A program made the translations under genes and the position numbers. A stretch of 64,000 nucleotides of DNA from JAPPHA01 sp964291635 (GTDB lineage: Bacteria > Pseudomonadota > Alphaproteobacteria > Rhodobacterales > Rhodobacteraceae): NCBI GenBank assembly GCA_964291635.2, contig OZ219892.1, positions 62,001 to 126,000 on the forward strand, given 5' to 3'. The notes beneath the pieces are model-generated. The model was not told the origin of the DNA, made no database searches, and saw only the letters and a list, made by a program, of their open reading frames with translations. Each line of letters opens with the position of its first letter. Position 1 is the first letter of the stretch. Positions 33,992 through 43,004 of the stretch are shown in pieces.

Positions 33992-34370
33992 GATGGGGTG
34001 ATCGCCTGATAGAATTAGCGCCAGCCTGATAGTCCCGGTCAGGAGGCGCGGGCAAGGAATTTCTTTGGACAGTGCCGACTTGGAGATCGAAAGGAACGGT
34101 ATCCGCTCGGCTGGCCTTGATGGCCTATTTCCTTTCTACAGGGTTACGGCGGATGCCGGGAGCCGGTGAACCTCGTTTCGGAAAAAATGTTAACAAAAAA
34201 CGATATTCCCGGATCAGAAAGACGAGCCACTATTCAATTCGGCGTGAAATTGTCCCCTTTCCTGCAATCGAAAGGATACATACGAACGGAATTCTCAGGG
34301 AAATATCGGAACACGAACGCGAGGCTTCGTTTCCGCGCCGGTTTCCACCCGAGCGCACCCGCCGCGGCGA
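33992..34370. other. Intergenic region, nothing recognised
   Basis: About 380 nt between the divergently placed ABC-F start and the hydrolase end. It is AT-richer near 34180-34270 and should include the ABC-F promoter. No ORF with a motif, RNA or repeat was recognised. Confidence 0.5.
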
Positions 34371-35168
34371 TCAGGCCAGCTGCGTCAGTGCAGCCGCAAG
34401 GAACGCATCGGGGTTTTCCAGGTTCGACAGATGCGCGGCCCCCGGAATGACGTGCACCCCTGCCCCGGAAACGCGGGCGGCCATGTCCCGGACCACCGGC
34501 AACGGAGCCCCGGGGTCCAGTTCACCCACGATGAAGTGCACGGGCAAACTGACCTGGTCGAGCGACCGCAACAGGTCGAGCGTCTGCAGGCAGCGCGCCG
34601 CCTTGCGGTAGCCCTCCGGCGGCGTTCGCAGGATCATCTCCCGAACCGAGGCCAGCATGGATGCATTCGCGGGATCGGCCCGGAAAGCCGGCGAGAACCA
34701 CCGCGGTATCGTGCGCTCCGCAACCGCATCCATGCCGCCGGAGTCCAGGAGCGCGATGTTGTCGTCCCACATCGCCCTGAAACCGTCGGGCGCGTCTGCC
34801 CGCGCATCGCAGCAGACCACGCGCCCGACCCTGTCGGGATGTGCGAGCGCGAGCGCAAGCCCGGTCATGCCGCCCATCGACAGCCCCATGACCCTCGCCC
34901 GGTCGACGCCGAGATGGTCCATCAGGGCGATGACATCCGCTGCAAGCGTGTCGAAGCCGAACGCGTCCTCGCTGACGCTGCTCTGCCCGTGGCCGCGCGT
35001 GTCGTAGCCGAGCACCGTGAAACGCGCCTGCAGTGCCGCAAGCTGGGGCCGCCACATGCCACGATCCGACGCCAGCGAATTCGACAGGACCAGCCAGGGT
35101 CCCCGCCCCGCCACCGACCAGGAAATCCGGGTTCCGTCCCGAACCCGGAGGCTGCCTGCCCTGCTCAT
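34371..35168 (-). CDS. Alpha/beta hydrolase (enol-lactonase/RutD-like)
   Basis: From ATG 35168 the protein has 265 residues: oxyanion region LVLSNSLASDRGMW, YDTRGHGQS, the nucleophile elbow GLSMGGMTGL (Ser), an acid in FIVGELDPGAP and the His in IPGAAHLSNLENP. The layout is that of 3-oxoadipate enol-lactonases and RutD-type hydrolases. Its ATG overlaps the monooxygenase stop by 4 nt (35165-35168), so the two are translationally coupled and probably act in sequence. Confidence 0.88.
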   Translation of the reverse strand: MSRAGSLRVRDGTRISWSVAGRGPWLVLSNSLASDRGMWRPQLAALQARFTVLGYDTRGHGQSSVSEDAFGFDTLAADVIALMDHLGVDRARVMGLSMGGMTGLALALAHPDRVGRVVCCDARADAPDGFRAMWDDNIALLDSGGMDAVAERTIPRWFSPAFRADPANASMLASVREMILRTPPEGYRKAARCLQTLDLLRSLDQVSLPVHFIVGELDPGAPLPVVRDMAARVSGAGVHVIPGAAHLSNLENPDAFLAAALTQLA

Positions 35169-36259
35169 GAGGCGGCACCGATCGCGGCGTTGATCCGCGG
35201 CATGACCTCTTCCGCCATCAGGATCATCGACCGGCGGCCCAGTTCGCGGTCCGTCCAGTCGTGGCCCGCGTAGACCAGGTTCCCGAAATCGCCGACCTGC
35301 TCGCGGAACGCGAGAAGCTGGTCCGCGACCGAGGACGGGTCGCCATGGATCACCAGCCGGTCCACCACATCCTCGAGCGTCACCGCGCTGTCGGGCATGT
35401 CCTGGTCCTCCTTGAACAGGTTCATGCGGCCGGCCGCCCCCAGCTTGGTCAGAAGCTGCGCGTAATAGTACACATACGGGCTGCCGGGGTCGCGGGCATA
35501 GGCGCGCGCCGTCGCCATGTCGTCCGCAACGCAGATGTTCTTGGCCACCCGCCAGTTGCCGGCGTCGACCGCCCGCCCGCCCTGCGCGCAGCCCGCGACA
35601 TAGTTCGGCCAATGCGTGGCCACCCATCTCGGCAGCAGGAAATTCGCGGAAATCGGATCCCAGCCCCGCGCGGCCATCGCCGTGACACCCCTGGAGAACG
35701 GCGCCACCGCCGTGCCGACGATCGGCGGGTGCGGATCCTGGTAGGGCCTGAGGATCATGCCCTGGCCAATCTCGGGGATCATGGTGCGCTCGGTCGAGAC
35801 CTCGTAGAACGCGCCGGACAGGTTGTAGGGCGCCTCGCCCGCCCAGATGTCGAGCACCATGTCGATGCATTCGACGAACATGGCGTTGCGGTCACGGTCG
35901 AAATTGCCGAACACCTCCGCATCAGACATCAGCCCGCCGGGCGAGATCCCGAAGATCAAGCGGCCCTCCAGCATGTGGTCGAGCATCGCCACCTCCGCCG
36001 CCACGCGGGCAGGGTGCGCGTTCGGCAGGTTCACCGTGCCCGTGCCGAGACGGATCGACCTGGTCTCATAGGCAAGGCTCGCCAGGAAGGCGACCGTCGA
36101 GGTGATGATCTCGGCATGATCGGTCGAGTGCTCACCGCAATAGGCCTCGGCAAAGCCCAGCTCCTCCGCCAGCAGGAACGCCTCGCGATCCTCCGCGATG
36201 GACTGCGCGACCGGCTTGCCCAGCGGGTGGATCGGCATGGTGAAAAACGACAGCTCCAT
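35165..36259 (-). CDS. LLM-class flavin-dependent monooxygenase
   Basis: From ATG 36259 (MELSFFTMPIHPLGKPVAQS), preceded by a GAGGG site, the protein has 364 residues of the bacterial luciferase fold: EELGFAEAYCGEHSTDHAEI, TVNLPNAHPARVAAEVAMLD, GRLIFGISPGG, IVGTAVAPFSRG and a C-terminal MPRINAAIG. Such enzymes use reduced flavin and oxygen to attack heterocycles, aldehydes or terpenoids; no flavin reductase gene is adjacent. Coupling to the hydrolase suggests ring or ester opening, as in RutA/RutD, but the substrate is unknown. Confidence 0.88.
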   Translation of the reverse strand: MELSFFTMPIHPLGKPVAQSIAEDREAFLLAEELGFAEAYCGEHSTDHAEIITSTVAFLASLAYETRSIRLGTGTVNLPNAHPARVAAEVAMLDHMLEGRLIFGISPGGLMSDAEVFGNFDRDRNAMFVECIDMVLDIWAGEAPYNLSGAFYEVSTERTMIPEIGQGMILRPYQDPHPPIVGTAVAPFSRGVTAMAARGWDPISANFLLPRWVATHWPNYVAGCAQGGRAVDAGNWRVAKNICVADDMATARAYARDPGSPYVYYYAQLLTKLGAAGRMNLFKEDQDMPDSAVTLEDVVDRLVIHGDPSSVADQLLAFREQVGDFGNLVYAGHDWTDRELGRRSMILMAEEVMPRINAAIGAAS

Positions 36260-36380
36260 CTGGCCCTCCGAGCGGCTCTTTCCGGCGGGATTATCCACCA
36301 CCGCCGGCCCGGCGGAAAATGATGGTTGCTCATGGCCGCCATCAGGTTTCCCGATAGAGGGGACGTGGCGCGGACAGTTC

Positions 36381-36545
36381 CTAAGCGAAATCGTCCAGGG
36401 CGGTCGCGAGTTCGCCATTGAGAACTCCGCAGAACGCCTGCCCGGCGTCGCTGAGCGGCACCGATACCGGCTCGATCCGAAGGTAATCGACAGTCAGTTC
36501 CGGACCGGTGATCGGAATCACCCGGCGCCGGTCGCCAGCCGGTTG
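36381..36545 (-). other. Unassigned short open frame between catabolic genes
   Basis: In the 290-nt gap between two genes a frame ending TAG at 36381-36383 reads RVIPITGPELTVDYLRIEPV, SVPLSDAGQAFCGVLNGELA and TALDDFA. It looks protein-like (no low complexity) and may be the C-terminus of a lost gene. I do not recognise the family. Confidence 0.25.
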
Positions 36546-36550
36546 CCGCC

Positions 36551-37642
36551 CTACCGAACGAGAAGGGTGCGCAGCCTGTCAGGGTCAACTTCCACGCCGA
36601 GACCCGGAGCGTCCGACGGTGCGAGCGTTCCTTTGACGATCTCCACCGGCTGAAAGGCGACGTCCGTCGAAAGATACTGGCACGTTGGGCTGGCGTCCCA
36701 ATCCAACCGTGGCAGGGTCACGGCAAGATGCGCAATCGCTGCGCTGCCGATCGAGGACTCGGCAACCTTTCCCGCCAGATTCACTTTCATCTTGAGTGAA
36801 TCCATCAATTTCCCGGCGGCCAGGACTCCGCCGACTCCCATTTTGAGGGGTTTCAGGCTTCCTCCGGATGCTGCCCGCGCCTCATGGTGAATGCGGATGT
36901 CCCTGACACGGCGGAACCCCTCGTCCGCACCTATCGGAACGCTCGTCGCTTCTGCACAGGCGGCCATCCCGGCAAGGTCCGGGGCCGGCAACGGTTGTTC
37001 GATGAAGTCCAGACCGGCATCCTTTGCACCGGCGGCGAACGCGACTGCGTCAGCGAGGGCGAATCCTCCGTTGGCATCCGCGGAAACCCGGATGCCCGTT
37101 CCCACGGCGGTTCGGACCGCATGGCACCTTGCCAGGTCGGACGCCACGCCGTCGATCCCGACCTTGACCTTGAACGACCGAACACCACCTTGCAGGAGAC
37201 GCTCTACCTCCGCTTCGTACCGATCCGACGAAACAAGTGCCAAGACCGGCGCACTGTCGCGAACGCGACCCCCCAGGATCTGGTAGAGGGGCGTGCCGGT
37301 GCGCCGCCCGACAAGATCCAGGATGGCCATTTCGACTGCGCATCTTGCTCCCGGACTCCCGGGAATCGTCGACGCGACAAGGCGGTGCACGTCGTTGGCG
37401 GAGGTGATCTCCAGCCCGGTTAACGCAAGCGCGGCGGATTCCGCCTCGGCAAGCATTCCCTCAAGCGTGTCACCCGTCATGAGTGGCGCCGAGGCGGCTT
37501 CTCCCCAGCCGTCATTGCCCTCGCCGTCAGAGACACGCACAAACAGATTGCGCGAAACAGAAATCGTCTCGCCGGACATCGCCATGGAGCGACCGAGACG
37601 GAGCGCGACTCCGAAGGATTCCAGGTCTGATATCCGAAGCAT
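36551..37642 (-). CDS. MR/MLE enolase-superfamily enzyme (dipeptide-epimerase/cycloisomerase type)
   Basis: A 363-residue protein with the MLE-subgroup residues intact: KxK in SFKVKVGIDG, first metal ligand in VSADANGGFALAD, second in DFIEQPLPAPD, third in IGADEGFRR, and the opposing Lys in GSLKPLKMGVGG. This pattern fits muconate cycloisomerase, o-succinylbenzoate synthase or dipeptide epimerase relatives. It is encoded with a CoA-transferase and enoyl-CoA hydratase, so it may isomerise an acid before CoA activation (inference). Confidence 0.87.
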   Translation of the reverse strand: MLRISDLESFGVALRLGRSMAMSGETISVSRNLFVRVSDGEGNDGWGEAASAPLMTGDTLEGMLAEAESAALALTGLEITSANDVHRLVASTIPGSPGARCAVEMAILDLVGRRTGTPLYQILGGRVRDSAPVLALVSSDRYEAEVERLLQGGVRSFKVKVGIDGVASDLARCHAVRTAVGTGIRVSADANGGFALADAVAFAAGAKDAGLDFIEQPLPAPDLAGMAACAEATSVPIGADEGFRRVRDIRIHHEARAASGGSLKPLKMGVGGVLAAGKLMDSLKMKVNLAGKVAESSIGSAAIAHLAVTLPRLDWDASPTCQYLSTDVAFQPVEIVKGTLAPSDAPGLGVEVDPDRLRTLLVR

Positions 37643-37657
37643 CGACGCGCCCCACGA

Positions 37658-38866
37658 TCAGATCACGCCGTCTTGCCGGTATTCTGCGATGGTCTCCGGT
37701 TCCAGGCGGAGCATCTCCGACAAGATCGTCTCTGTATCCGAACCGAGTTGCGGTGGCGGGAATTCGATCGACGCCGGTGTGTCGGAGAAGCTGTACGGAA
37801 TTCCGAGCGTTCGGATCGCCCCCGCCGACGGGTGCATGAGTTCCGCTACCATGCCACATGCCGCGGTCTGTGGGTCGGCGATCGCTTCGAGCACGCCGTT
37901 GATCGGGCTGCAGGGTATGTTGTACCCCCGCAATTCCTCCAAACAGGCGCCAACACTGCGCGTGGCCAGCGCCTTGGCGACGAGGGCGTCGATCGCATCG
38001 CGGTTGCGAACGCGATCCGCATTGCGGGCGAATCGATCGTCGTCGGACCACTCCGGGTGGTTCAGGCACTCGGCGAGGCGGGAGAACTGGGCGTCGTTGC
38101 CGACCGCAAGTGCGATGCTGCCGTCCGTACATTCAAATGCGCGATAGGGAACGATGTTGGGATGACCGTTGCCGAAGCGGCCTGGTCGTCTCCCGCTGGC
38201 AAGGTGATTGGAGGCGACGTTCACCAGCATCGAGAGGCCGGTCGAATACAGGGATACCTCGAATTTTTGCCCGCGGCCGGTTCTGTAGCGGTTGTTGAGG
38301 GCGGAAAGGATTCCCATCGACGCGTACATTCCGGTGCACACGTCGACAATCGCGACTCCGAGTTTCATCGGTTCCCCGTCCGGGGCACCGGTGATGCTCA
38401 TCAATCCGCATTCAGCCTGCATCAGAAAGTCGTATCCTGGCATGCCGCTGCGGGGGCCGTCGTTGCCGTATCCGGAGATCTCGCAGTGCACGAGGCGCGG
38501 CGCTTCCCGTTCGCGCCATTCCCTCGTGATCCCCCAGTTCTCGAACGTTCCCTTCCTGAAGTTTTCAACCACGACATCGGCCGACTTGAGGAGTGACCTC
38601 AACACCTCCAGGCCGCGCGGGTCCTTGAGATTCAGGGTCATCCCGCGCTTGTTCCGGTTGACTCCCAGGAAATACGCGGCCTCGCCGCCCACGAACGGAG
38701 GGCCCCAGCCGCGGGTGTCGTCGCCTTTTCCCGGTTGCTCGATCTTGATGACCTCGGCGCCCATGTCACCGAGGTTCATCGTACAGAACGGCCCGGCAAG
38801 TATCCGGCTGAGATCGACGACCCGGATACCTGACAGAGGTCCGGTCCTGACGGGGTCCCGTGTCAT
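37658..38866 (-). CDS. CaiB/BaiF-family (class III) CoA-transferase
   Basis: A 402-residue enzyme: GIRVVDLSRILAGPFCTMNL, GDMGAEVIKIEQPGKGDDTR, FLGVNRNKRGMTLNLKDPRG, ENFRKGTFENWGI and SGYGNDGPRSGMPGYDFLMQ, where the Asp of GYDFLMQ is the family's acyl-anhydride nucleophile. Later PNIVPYRAFECTDGSIALAV is typical. It moves CoA onto a carboxylate to start beta-oxidation-like breakdown. Its start overlaps the enoyl-CoA hydratase stop by 4 nt. Confidence 0.93.
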   Translation of the reverse strand: MTRDPVRTGPLSGIRVVDLSRILAGPFCTMNLGDMGAEVIKIEQPGKGDDTRGWGPPFVGGEAAYFLGVNRNKRGMTLNLKDPRGLEVLRSLLKSADVVVENFRKGTFENWGITREWREREAPRLVHCEISGYGNDGPRSGMPGYDFLMQAECGLMSITGAPDGEPMKLGVAIVDVCTGMYASMGILSALNNRYRTGRGQKFEVSLYSTGLSMLVNVASNHLASGRRPGRFGNGHPNIVPYRAFECTDGSIALAVGNDAQFSRLAECLNHPEWSDDDRFARNADRVRNRDAIDALVAKALATRSVGACLEELRGYNIPCSPINGVLEAIADPQTAACGMVAELMHPSAGAIRTLGIPYSFSDTPASIEFPPPQLGSDTETILSEMLRLEPETIAEYRQDGVI

Positions 38867-39747
38867 GATTGCGGTTTTTTCGGCGGTGCCATGTTTTCGT
38901 CCGCCGCGAGTCCGTCGAGATAGTCGCGGACGTTTTCCCGATTGCGCTCGCGAAACTTCTGAAAGTCCGGCGTTCGCCGTTCGAGAAACGCGTTCATCCC
39001 CTCCATGGCCTCATCGGAACCCCAGACGTGGGCGAGCAATTCCATTCCCTGCTGCCAGGAGGCATAGAGCTCGTCCGATTCGTGGTTCAGGGACTTCTTC
39101 GTCTGTCTTAGGGTCTGCGAACTCAGGGACTTGAACTGCGCACACCAGTCTTCGGTGGCCTGCCGCAGTTCCGACTGCGGGACGACGCGGTTGATCAGTC
39201 CGACGCGAACCGCTTCCTCCGCCGTGAAGGTCCGGCACATGAAGATCATCTCACGAGCGAGTCGTTCACCGATCAGCCGCGGGAGATACTGTGTTGCCCC
39301 AACCGTCGGGCAAGCGCCCACCCGGGCGCCAGTCTGGCCGAAGACCGAATTTTCCGACGCAATGACGAGATCGCACCACAAGGCCAATTCGTGTCCGCCC
39401 CCCATGCACCATCCGTTGACCATGGCGATCACGGGGATCGGGAGTCCACGAATTGTCATCGCGAGTCCGAGCATGCGCTCGTTCCAGTGCGCGGCATTGA
39501 CCCAATTCAGCCGCATCATCGCAAAAAAGTCTCCACCGGCCGAAAACGCCTTGTCACCGGATCCGGTTACGACCGCGCAGGTTATCGACGGGTCGTCCCT
39601 GGTCGAACGAAGCGCATGAATGAGTTCATCCAGTGTCTGTTCCCGGAAGGCGTTCCGCACCTCCGGTCGATTGATCGTGACCCACGCGACCTGGTCTTTG
39701 ACCTCGTACAGGATCTCCCGGTAATGGCCCTCTCGGTTCTCGTTCAT
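38863..39747 (-). CDS. Enoyl-CoA hydratase/isomerase-family protein (crotonase)
   Basis: From ATG 39747 the protein has 294 residues: VAWVTINRPEVRNAF, the oxyanion-hole segment GDKAFSAGGDFFAMM, VNGWCMGGGHELALWCDLVI, FGQTGARVGACPTVGATQYL and EAVRVGLINRVVP. The Glu/Gly pattern GACPTVGA differs from the two-Glu site of classical hydratases, so the activity might be hydrolase-like or naphthoyl-CoA-synthase-like (relatives share the LxxxCDLVIASENSVFGQTG run). It acts on the CoA thioester formed by the adjacent transferase. Confidence 0.87.
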   Translation of the reverse strand: MNENREGHYREILYEVKDQVAWVTINRPEVRNAFREQTLDELIHALRSTRDDPSITCAVVTGSGDKAFSAGGDFFAMMRLNWVNAAHWNERMLGLAMTIRGLPIPVIAMVNGWCMGGGHELALWCDLVIASENSVFGQTGARVGACPTVGATQYLPRLIGERLAREMIFMCRTFTAEEAVRVGLINRVVPQSELRQATEDWCAQFKSLSSQTLRQTKKSLNHESDELYASWQQGMELLAHVWGSDEAMEGMNAFLERRTPDFQKFRERNRENVRDYLDGLAADENMAPPKKPQS

Positions 39748-39767
39748 CGCTTTCTCCAGTTTTCGTA

Positions 39768-40242
39768 TCACGCGTCTTCGGATTCCTGTTCGGCTTCCTC
39801 GATCTCGACCAGCGTTCCAAGGGTAGACTTGGGATGACGGTCCGCTGCGGTCCGCTCCCAGGAAGAACAACGGACGCCCGTGGTAACCCGGCCTCGGGCT
39901 GGTCAGTGGCCGCAGCCCCCGGGCTACTGATGCCTCGTGGGCGGATGATGCGTCATCCGTTTCAAGGCAGATGTGGTGCAGCCCGCCCTCCGGATTTCGA
40001 TCGAGGAAGCGCCCAACCGGCGAATCCCGGCCCAATGGTTCCATCAGTTCGATATCGGCGTTCGCCAGTCGCACGAACGCGATTCGAATGGACTGCTCGG
40101 CCAGGGTGACGGCCTCGCTGACCTCGGCGGCAAATCTCTCCCGAAAGAACGAGATTGCAGAGTCAAGGTCGGGAACCGCCAGCGCCACATGGTCGATTGA
40201 TCCGACTTTAACCGGCCCGGGATCTCCTGTGCCCTCGCCCAT
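39768..40242 (-). pseudogene. VOC-family methylmalonyl-CoA epimerase-like protein, broken by a 22-nt insertion
   Basis: From ATG 40242 with a good GGGAGGG site: KVGSIDHVALAVPDLDSAIS (metal His), IAFVRLANADIELMEPLGRD, GGLHHICLETDD (metal His) and YHGRPLFFL. Then 22 nt (39837-39858) shift the frame. Removing exactly these 22 nt gives FFL-HPKSTLGTLVEIEEAE (with the last metal Glu) and a TGA at 39768-39770. The gene is thus otherwise intact, 150 codons long, and was inactivated recently. It shares the operon with the crotonase and CoA-transferase, so it probably racemised a branched acyl-CoA. Confidence 0.85.
39837..39858. repeat. 22-nt dispersed repeat, copy inside the epimerase gene
   Basis: Two tandem 10-nt units (ACGGTCCGCT and GCGGTCCGCT) plus CC. 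Identical to 40351-40372. It lies exactly between codons of the conserved FFL and HPK motifs and is flanked by GGGATG on the left and CAGGAA on the right; no target duplication was seen. Confidence 0.9.
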
Positions 40243-40350
40243 CGTGCCCTCCCGTGCGCATCGGCGTTCCACCAGGACACCGTTTTCCTTCGGAACACGT
40301 AACATAAGGACAAGTTCCGTCGCAAGAAACCCGAATCGCGGCCTGCTGTT

Positions 40351-40372
40351 ACGGTCCGCTGCGGTCCGCTCC
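40351..40372. repeat. 22-nt dispersed repeat, intergenic copy
   Basis: Exact second copy of 39837-39858, same orientation, 514 nt away, in the divergent promoter region between the epimerase and amidohydrolase genes (116 nt before the latter's ATG). It could be an operator-like element or a mobile short repeat. Confidence 0.9.
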
Positions 40373-40487
40373 GGCGTATCTGGACACCAGCAATTGCGGC
40401 CTTTAGCCTCTTCTTCCGCGAATCGGCTCATTACCCGGAAGGGTCCTGAAGTTCGGACCGGATTGAGGCGAGACGGCGGGAGGAGCA

Positions 40488-41477
40488 ATGAACATCAGGA
40501 CAATCGACATCCATGCGCATTTCTTTCCCGAGGCGTATCTGAAAATGGTCGCCGAGGAAGGCGGCCAGTACGGGATCGGTGGCGAATGGGATGGAGTCGA
40601 TGGACCGAGTATCGCCATCGGCAAACGGATTACGCCGGTGGAGATCCGCTACTACGACGTTTCGGCAAGGCTGGCCTCGATGGACGACCAGGGTGTCTCC
40701 GTCCATGCCCTGTCGCTCACCCAACCGATGGTTTACTGGGCGCCCGCTGATCTTGCGAGGCGCCTGTCGGAAGCCTTCAACGACGCCTGCGTCGAGGCTC
40801 ACCTCTCCCACCCTGACCGTTTTGTCGGTCTCGCGACGCTTCCCATGCACGAGCCTGACCTCGCCCTGGCGGAACTGGCCCGAATCCGGGACTTGCCGGG
40901 AATTCGGGGTATCTACATGGGCACCCGGGTCGGCGACAGGGAACTGTCCGACGAGAGCTTCTTCCCGGTCTACGAGGCTATTCAGGACCGTGGGTTCGCG
41001 GTGTTCCTTCATCCCGTCAACGTTGTCGATCCCGACCGGCTTCGAAAATTTTATCTGACGAACTTTATCGGCAATCCAACCGAATCGGCGATCGCAGCCT
41101 CCCATCTGATCTTCGGCGAAGTGCTGGACAGGTTCCCGGACTTGACGTTCTGCCTGCCTCACGCCGGCGGTACCTTCCCCTACCTTGTGGGACGAATCAC
41201 GCACGGGTGGGGTGTACGCCCGGAATGCCGGCATTTGCGCAATCCGCCCGACACGTATCTGCGGCGGTTCTACTACGACACCATCACGCACGCCCATCCG
41301 GCCCTGGACTACCTCATCTCGCTTGTCGGCGCCGACAGGGTCGTCCTCGGCAGCGACTTCTGCTTCGACATGTCCTACCAGCGTCCGGTCGAGTTCGTCA
41401 CTCAACATGCCGGCCTCAGCGAGGGCGAACGGTCCTTGATTCTGTCCGGGAACGCGACTAGGCTTTTGGGGATGTGA
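40488..41477 (+). CDS. Amidohydrolase-family decarboxylase (ACMSD type)
   Basis: A 329-residue TIM-barrel metalloenzyme. TIDIHAHFFPEAYLKM gives the HxH site, AVFLHPVNVVD the third-strand His, PHAGGTFPYLVGRITHG the next His, and VVLGSDFCFDMSY the final Asp; YYDTITHAHPALDYLI is typical of aminocarboxymuconate semialdehyde decarboxylase relatives. Such enzymes decarboxylate unsaturated or aromatic acids, or hydrolyse ring amides. It is transcribed away from the CoA block and is followed after 92 nt by the triple-RidA gene. Confidence 0.9.
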   Translation: MNIRTIDIHAHFFPEAYLKMVAEEGGQYGIGGEWDGVDGPSIAIGKRITPVEIRYYDVSARLASMDDQGVSVHALSLTQPMVYWAPADLARRLSEAFNDACVEAHLSHPDRFVGLATLPMHEPDLALAELARIRDLPGIRGIYMGTRVGDRELSDESFFPVYEAIQDRGFAVFLHPVNVVDPDRLRKFYLTNFIGNPTESAIAASHLIFGEVLDRFPDLTFCLPHAGGTFPYLVGRITHGWGVRPECRHLRNPPDTYLRRFYYDTITHAHPALDYLISLVGADRVVLGSDFCFDMSYQRPVEFVTQHAGLSEGERSLILSGNATRLLGM

Positions 41478-41569
41478 AACGCGCACGGCGGAGACGGCGA
41501 AAACGGCCGCCCGCGGGTGTCTTTCCGAAAACCTGATGCTTCTGGCATCGTTTCGTCTTGGAGGTAGGA

Positions 41570-42955
41570 ATGCGGCGCAGAGAGGTGCCGACCGAACCGG
41601 AAGTCACCGCCTGGCCCGACTACCCCGCAGCCGTGCGCGGGGGAGGGTTCGTGTTTATCTCGGGAGTGAGAGGGGGGCGGCCGGACGGCGAACCCGCGTC
41701 CTACTCCGATGTGCCGCCTGAATTCGCCGGACCGTCGCAAGGCTTCGTCCTGGTCGACGGGCTGGAGGGGGAGGCGACGTCGGACGCGTGGCGCGCCCAC
41801 GGAAACATGGAGCGTGTCCTTGCCTGTGCCGGGACGCGGGGCGACCAGATCCTGCGGCAGCGCATGTGGCAGCGCGACAAGCGGTTCTTTCCGGTGCTCG
41901 AACGGGTTCGGAAGATCTGGCAGCCCGAGGCCGCCCCAAGCAGCGGACTCGGCGTGTCAACTGTCGGAGGACGGTACGGCGGCTGGTTCGGAATCGAGGG
42001 AATCGCGGTCGACGTCGAGGACCCTGACTGCCTCGGCGCGCGCGAGATACTGACCCCGGCCGGAGATTCCGCGAACCCGTCAGCCTCGATCTACTCGCAG
42101 ATGTCGGCGAGCGGACCGCTCGTTTTCCTCGCTGGCCATATTCCAATCAGGACCGCGCTGCCGGGCAAGCCCGTGGTCGCCAGTTTCGACGATATTCCGG
42201 AGGAGGGACGCTTCCTGGAGACGGGACGCAGTCATCCGGACGCGCGCGACGGCCCGATCGCGGCACAGACCTGGTTCGTCTACAACGAGATCCGACGTGC
42301 CCTGGCGAGCAACCGCATGGCGATGTCGGACATCGTGCATGTTCGCGTCTATCTCGCCGATCTTCGCGATTTCGGGACCTTCCACCGGGTTCATCGGCAC
42401 TTCTTTTGTGACCGCGCTCCTGCGTTGACGGTGGTCGGATTCGATGAGGTGGGTCACAAGGGTTGTAGAATCGAGATTGAACCGACGGCACTGCGTCCAG
42501 GCACTCTTGGCCGTTCCGATCTCGCATGGCACATGCCTGCCCCCTTTGCCGGGCCTGCCGTCGTACGTGCGGGTCCGCTCCTGCTATTCGCGGGCATGTT
42601 GGGAGTCGGGCCGGGCGGCCGCATTGTGGGAAGTGCCGACACGGTCGCTCCCGAAGCGTCTGATCTCGTGCGCTCGCTGGAATCAGGCACGAGTTCACCA
42701 TCGGTGCCGGCACAGATCTGGTGGGCATGGCGCCGAATCCAGGAATACTGTGCCGCATCCGGGATCGGTCCGGAGGCGATCACCAAGACCGTGGTCTATC
42801 TTCGCTCGGAAGCGGACCTCGTCGCCTACGAGACAATTCGTTCCCTCTTTACGGCCGGGGATCTGCCGGCTTTCGACTGCGTGTTCGTGCCGGATCCGGG
42901 ACCGGTCGAGGAAGCCGCAGTTCAGATCGACGTGACAGCATTGAACTGCGCTTGA
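41570..42955 (+). CDS. RidA/YjgF-family protein with three fused domains (first copy)
   Basis: From ATG 41570 (41558 is also possible) about 461 residues contain three RidA-like units. Unit 1: AVRGGGFVFISGVRGGRPDG and AGTRGDQILRQRMW. Unit 2: MSASGPLVFLAGHIPIRTAL, FVYNEIRRALASNRMAMSDI, VHVRVYLADLRDFGTFHRVH, GCRIEIEPTAL. Unit 3: AVVRAGPLLLFAGMLGVGPG, WWAWRRIQEYCAASGI, AITKTVVYLRSEADL. RidA enzymes deaminate reactive enamines/imines; the substrate-binding Arg before the last strand is visible only in unit 2 (CRIEIE), while units 1 and 3 have AVDVE and VQIDV. It sits between an amidohydrolase and a tricarboxylate-type transporter. Confidence 0.82.
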   Translation: MRRREVPTEPEVTAWPDYPAAVRGGGFVFISGVRGGRPDGEPASYSDVPPEFAGPSQGFVLVDGLEGEATSDAWRAHGNMERVLACAGTRGDQILRQRMWQRDKRFFPVLERVRKIWQPEAAPSSGLGVSTVGGRYGGWFGIEGIAVDVEDPDCLGAREILTPAGDSANPSASIYSQMSASGPLVFLAGHIPIRTALPGKPVVASFDDIPEEGRFLETGRSHPDARDGPIAAQTWFVYNEIRRALASNRMAMSDIVHVRVYLADLRDFGTFHRVHRHFFCDRAPALTVVGFDEVGHKGCRIEIEPTALRPGTLGRSDLAWHMPAPFAGPAVVRAGPLLLFAGMLGVGPGGRIVGSADTVAPEASDLVRSLESGTSSPSVPAQIWWAWRRIQEYCAASGIGPEAITKTVVYLRSEADLVAYETIRSLFTAGDLPAFDCVFVPDPGPVEEAAVQIDVTALNCA

Positions 42956-43004
42956 TTTCGGGTTAACTTCAAAAAACATTCGAACTTTCTGGGAGAGAAA
43001 ATCA

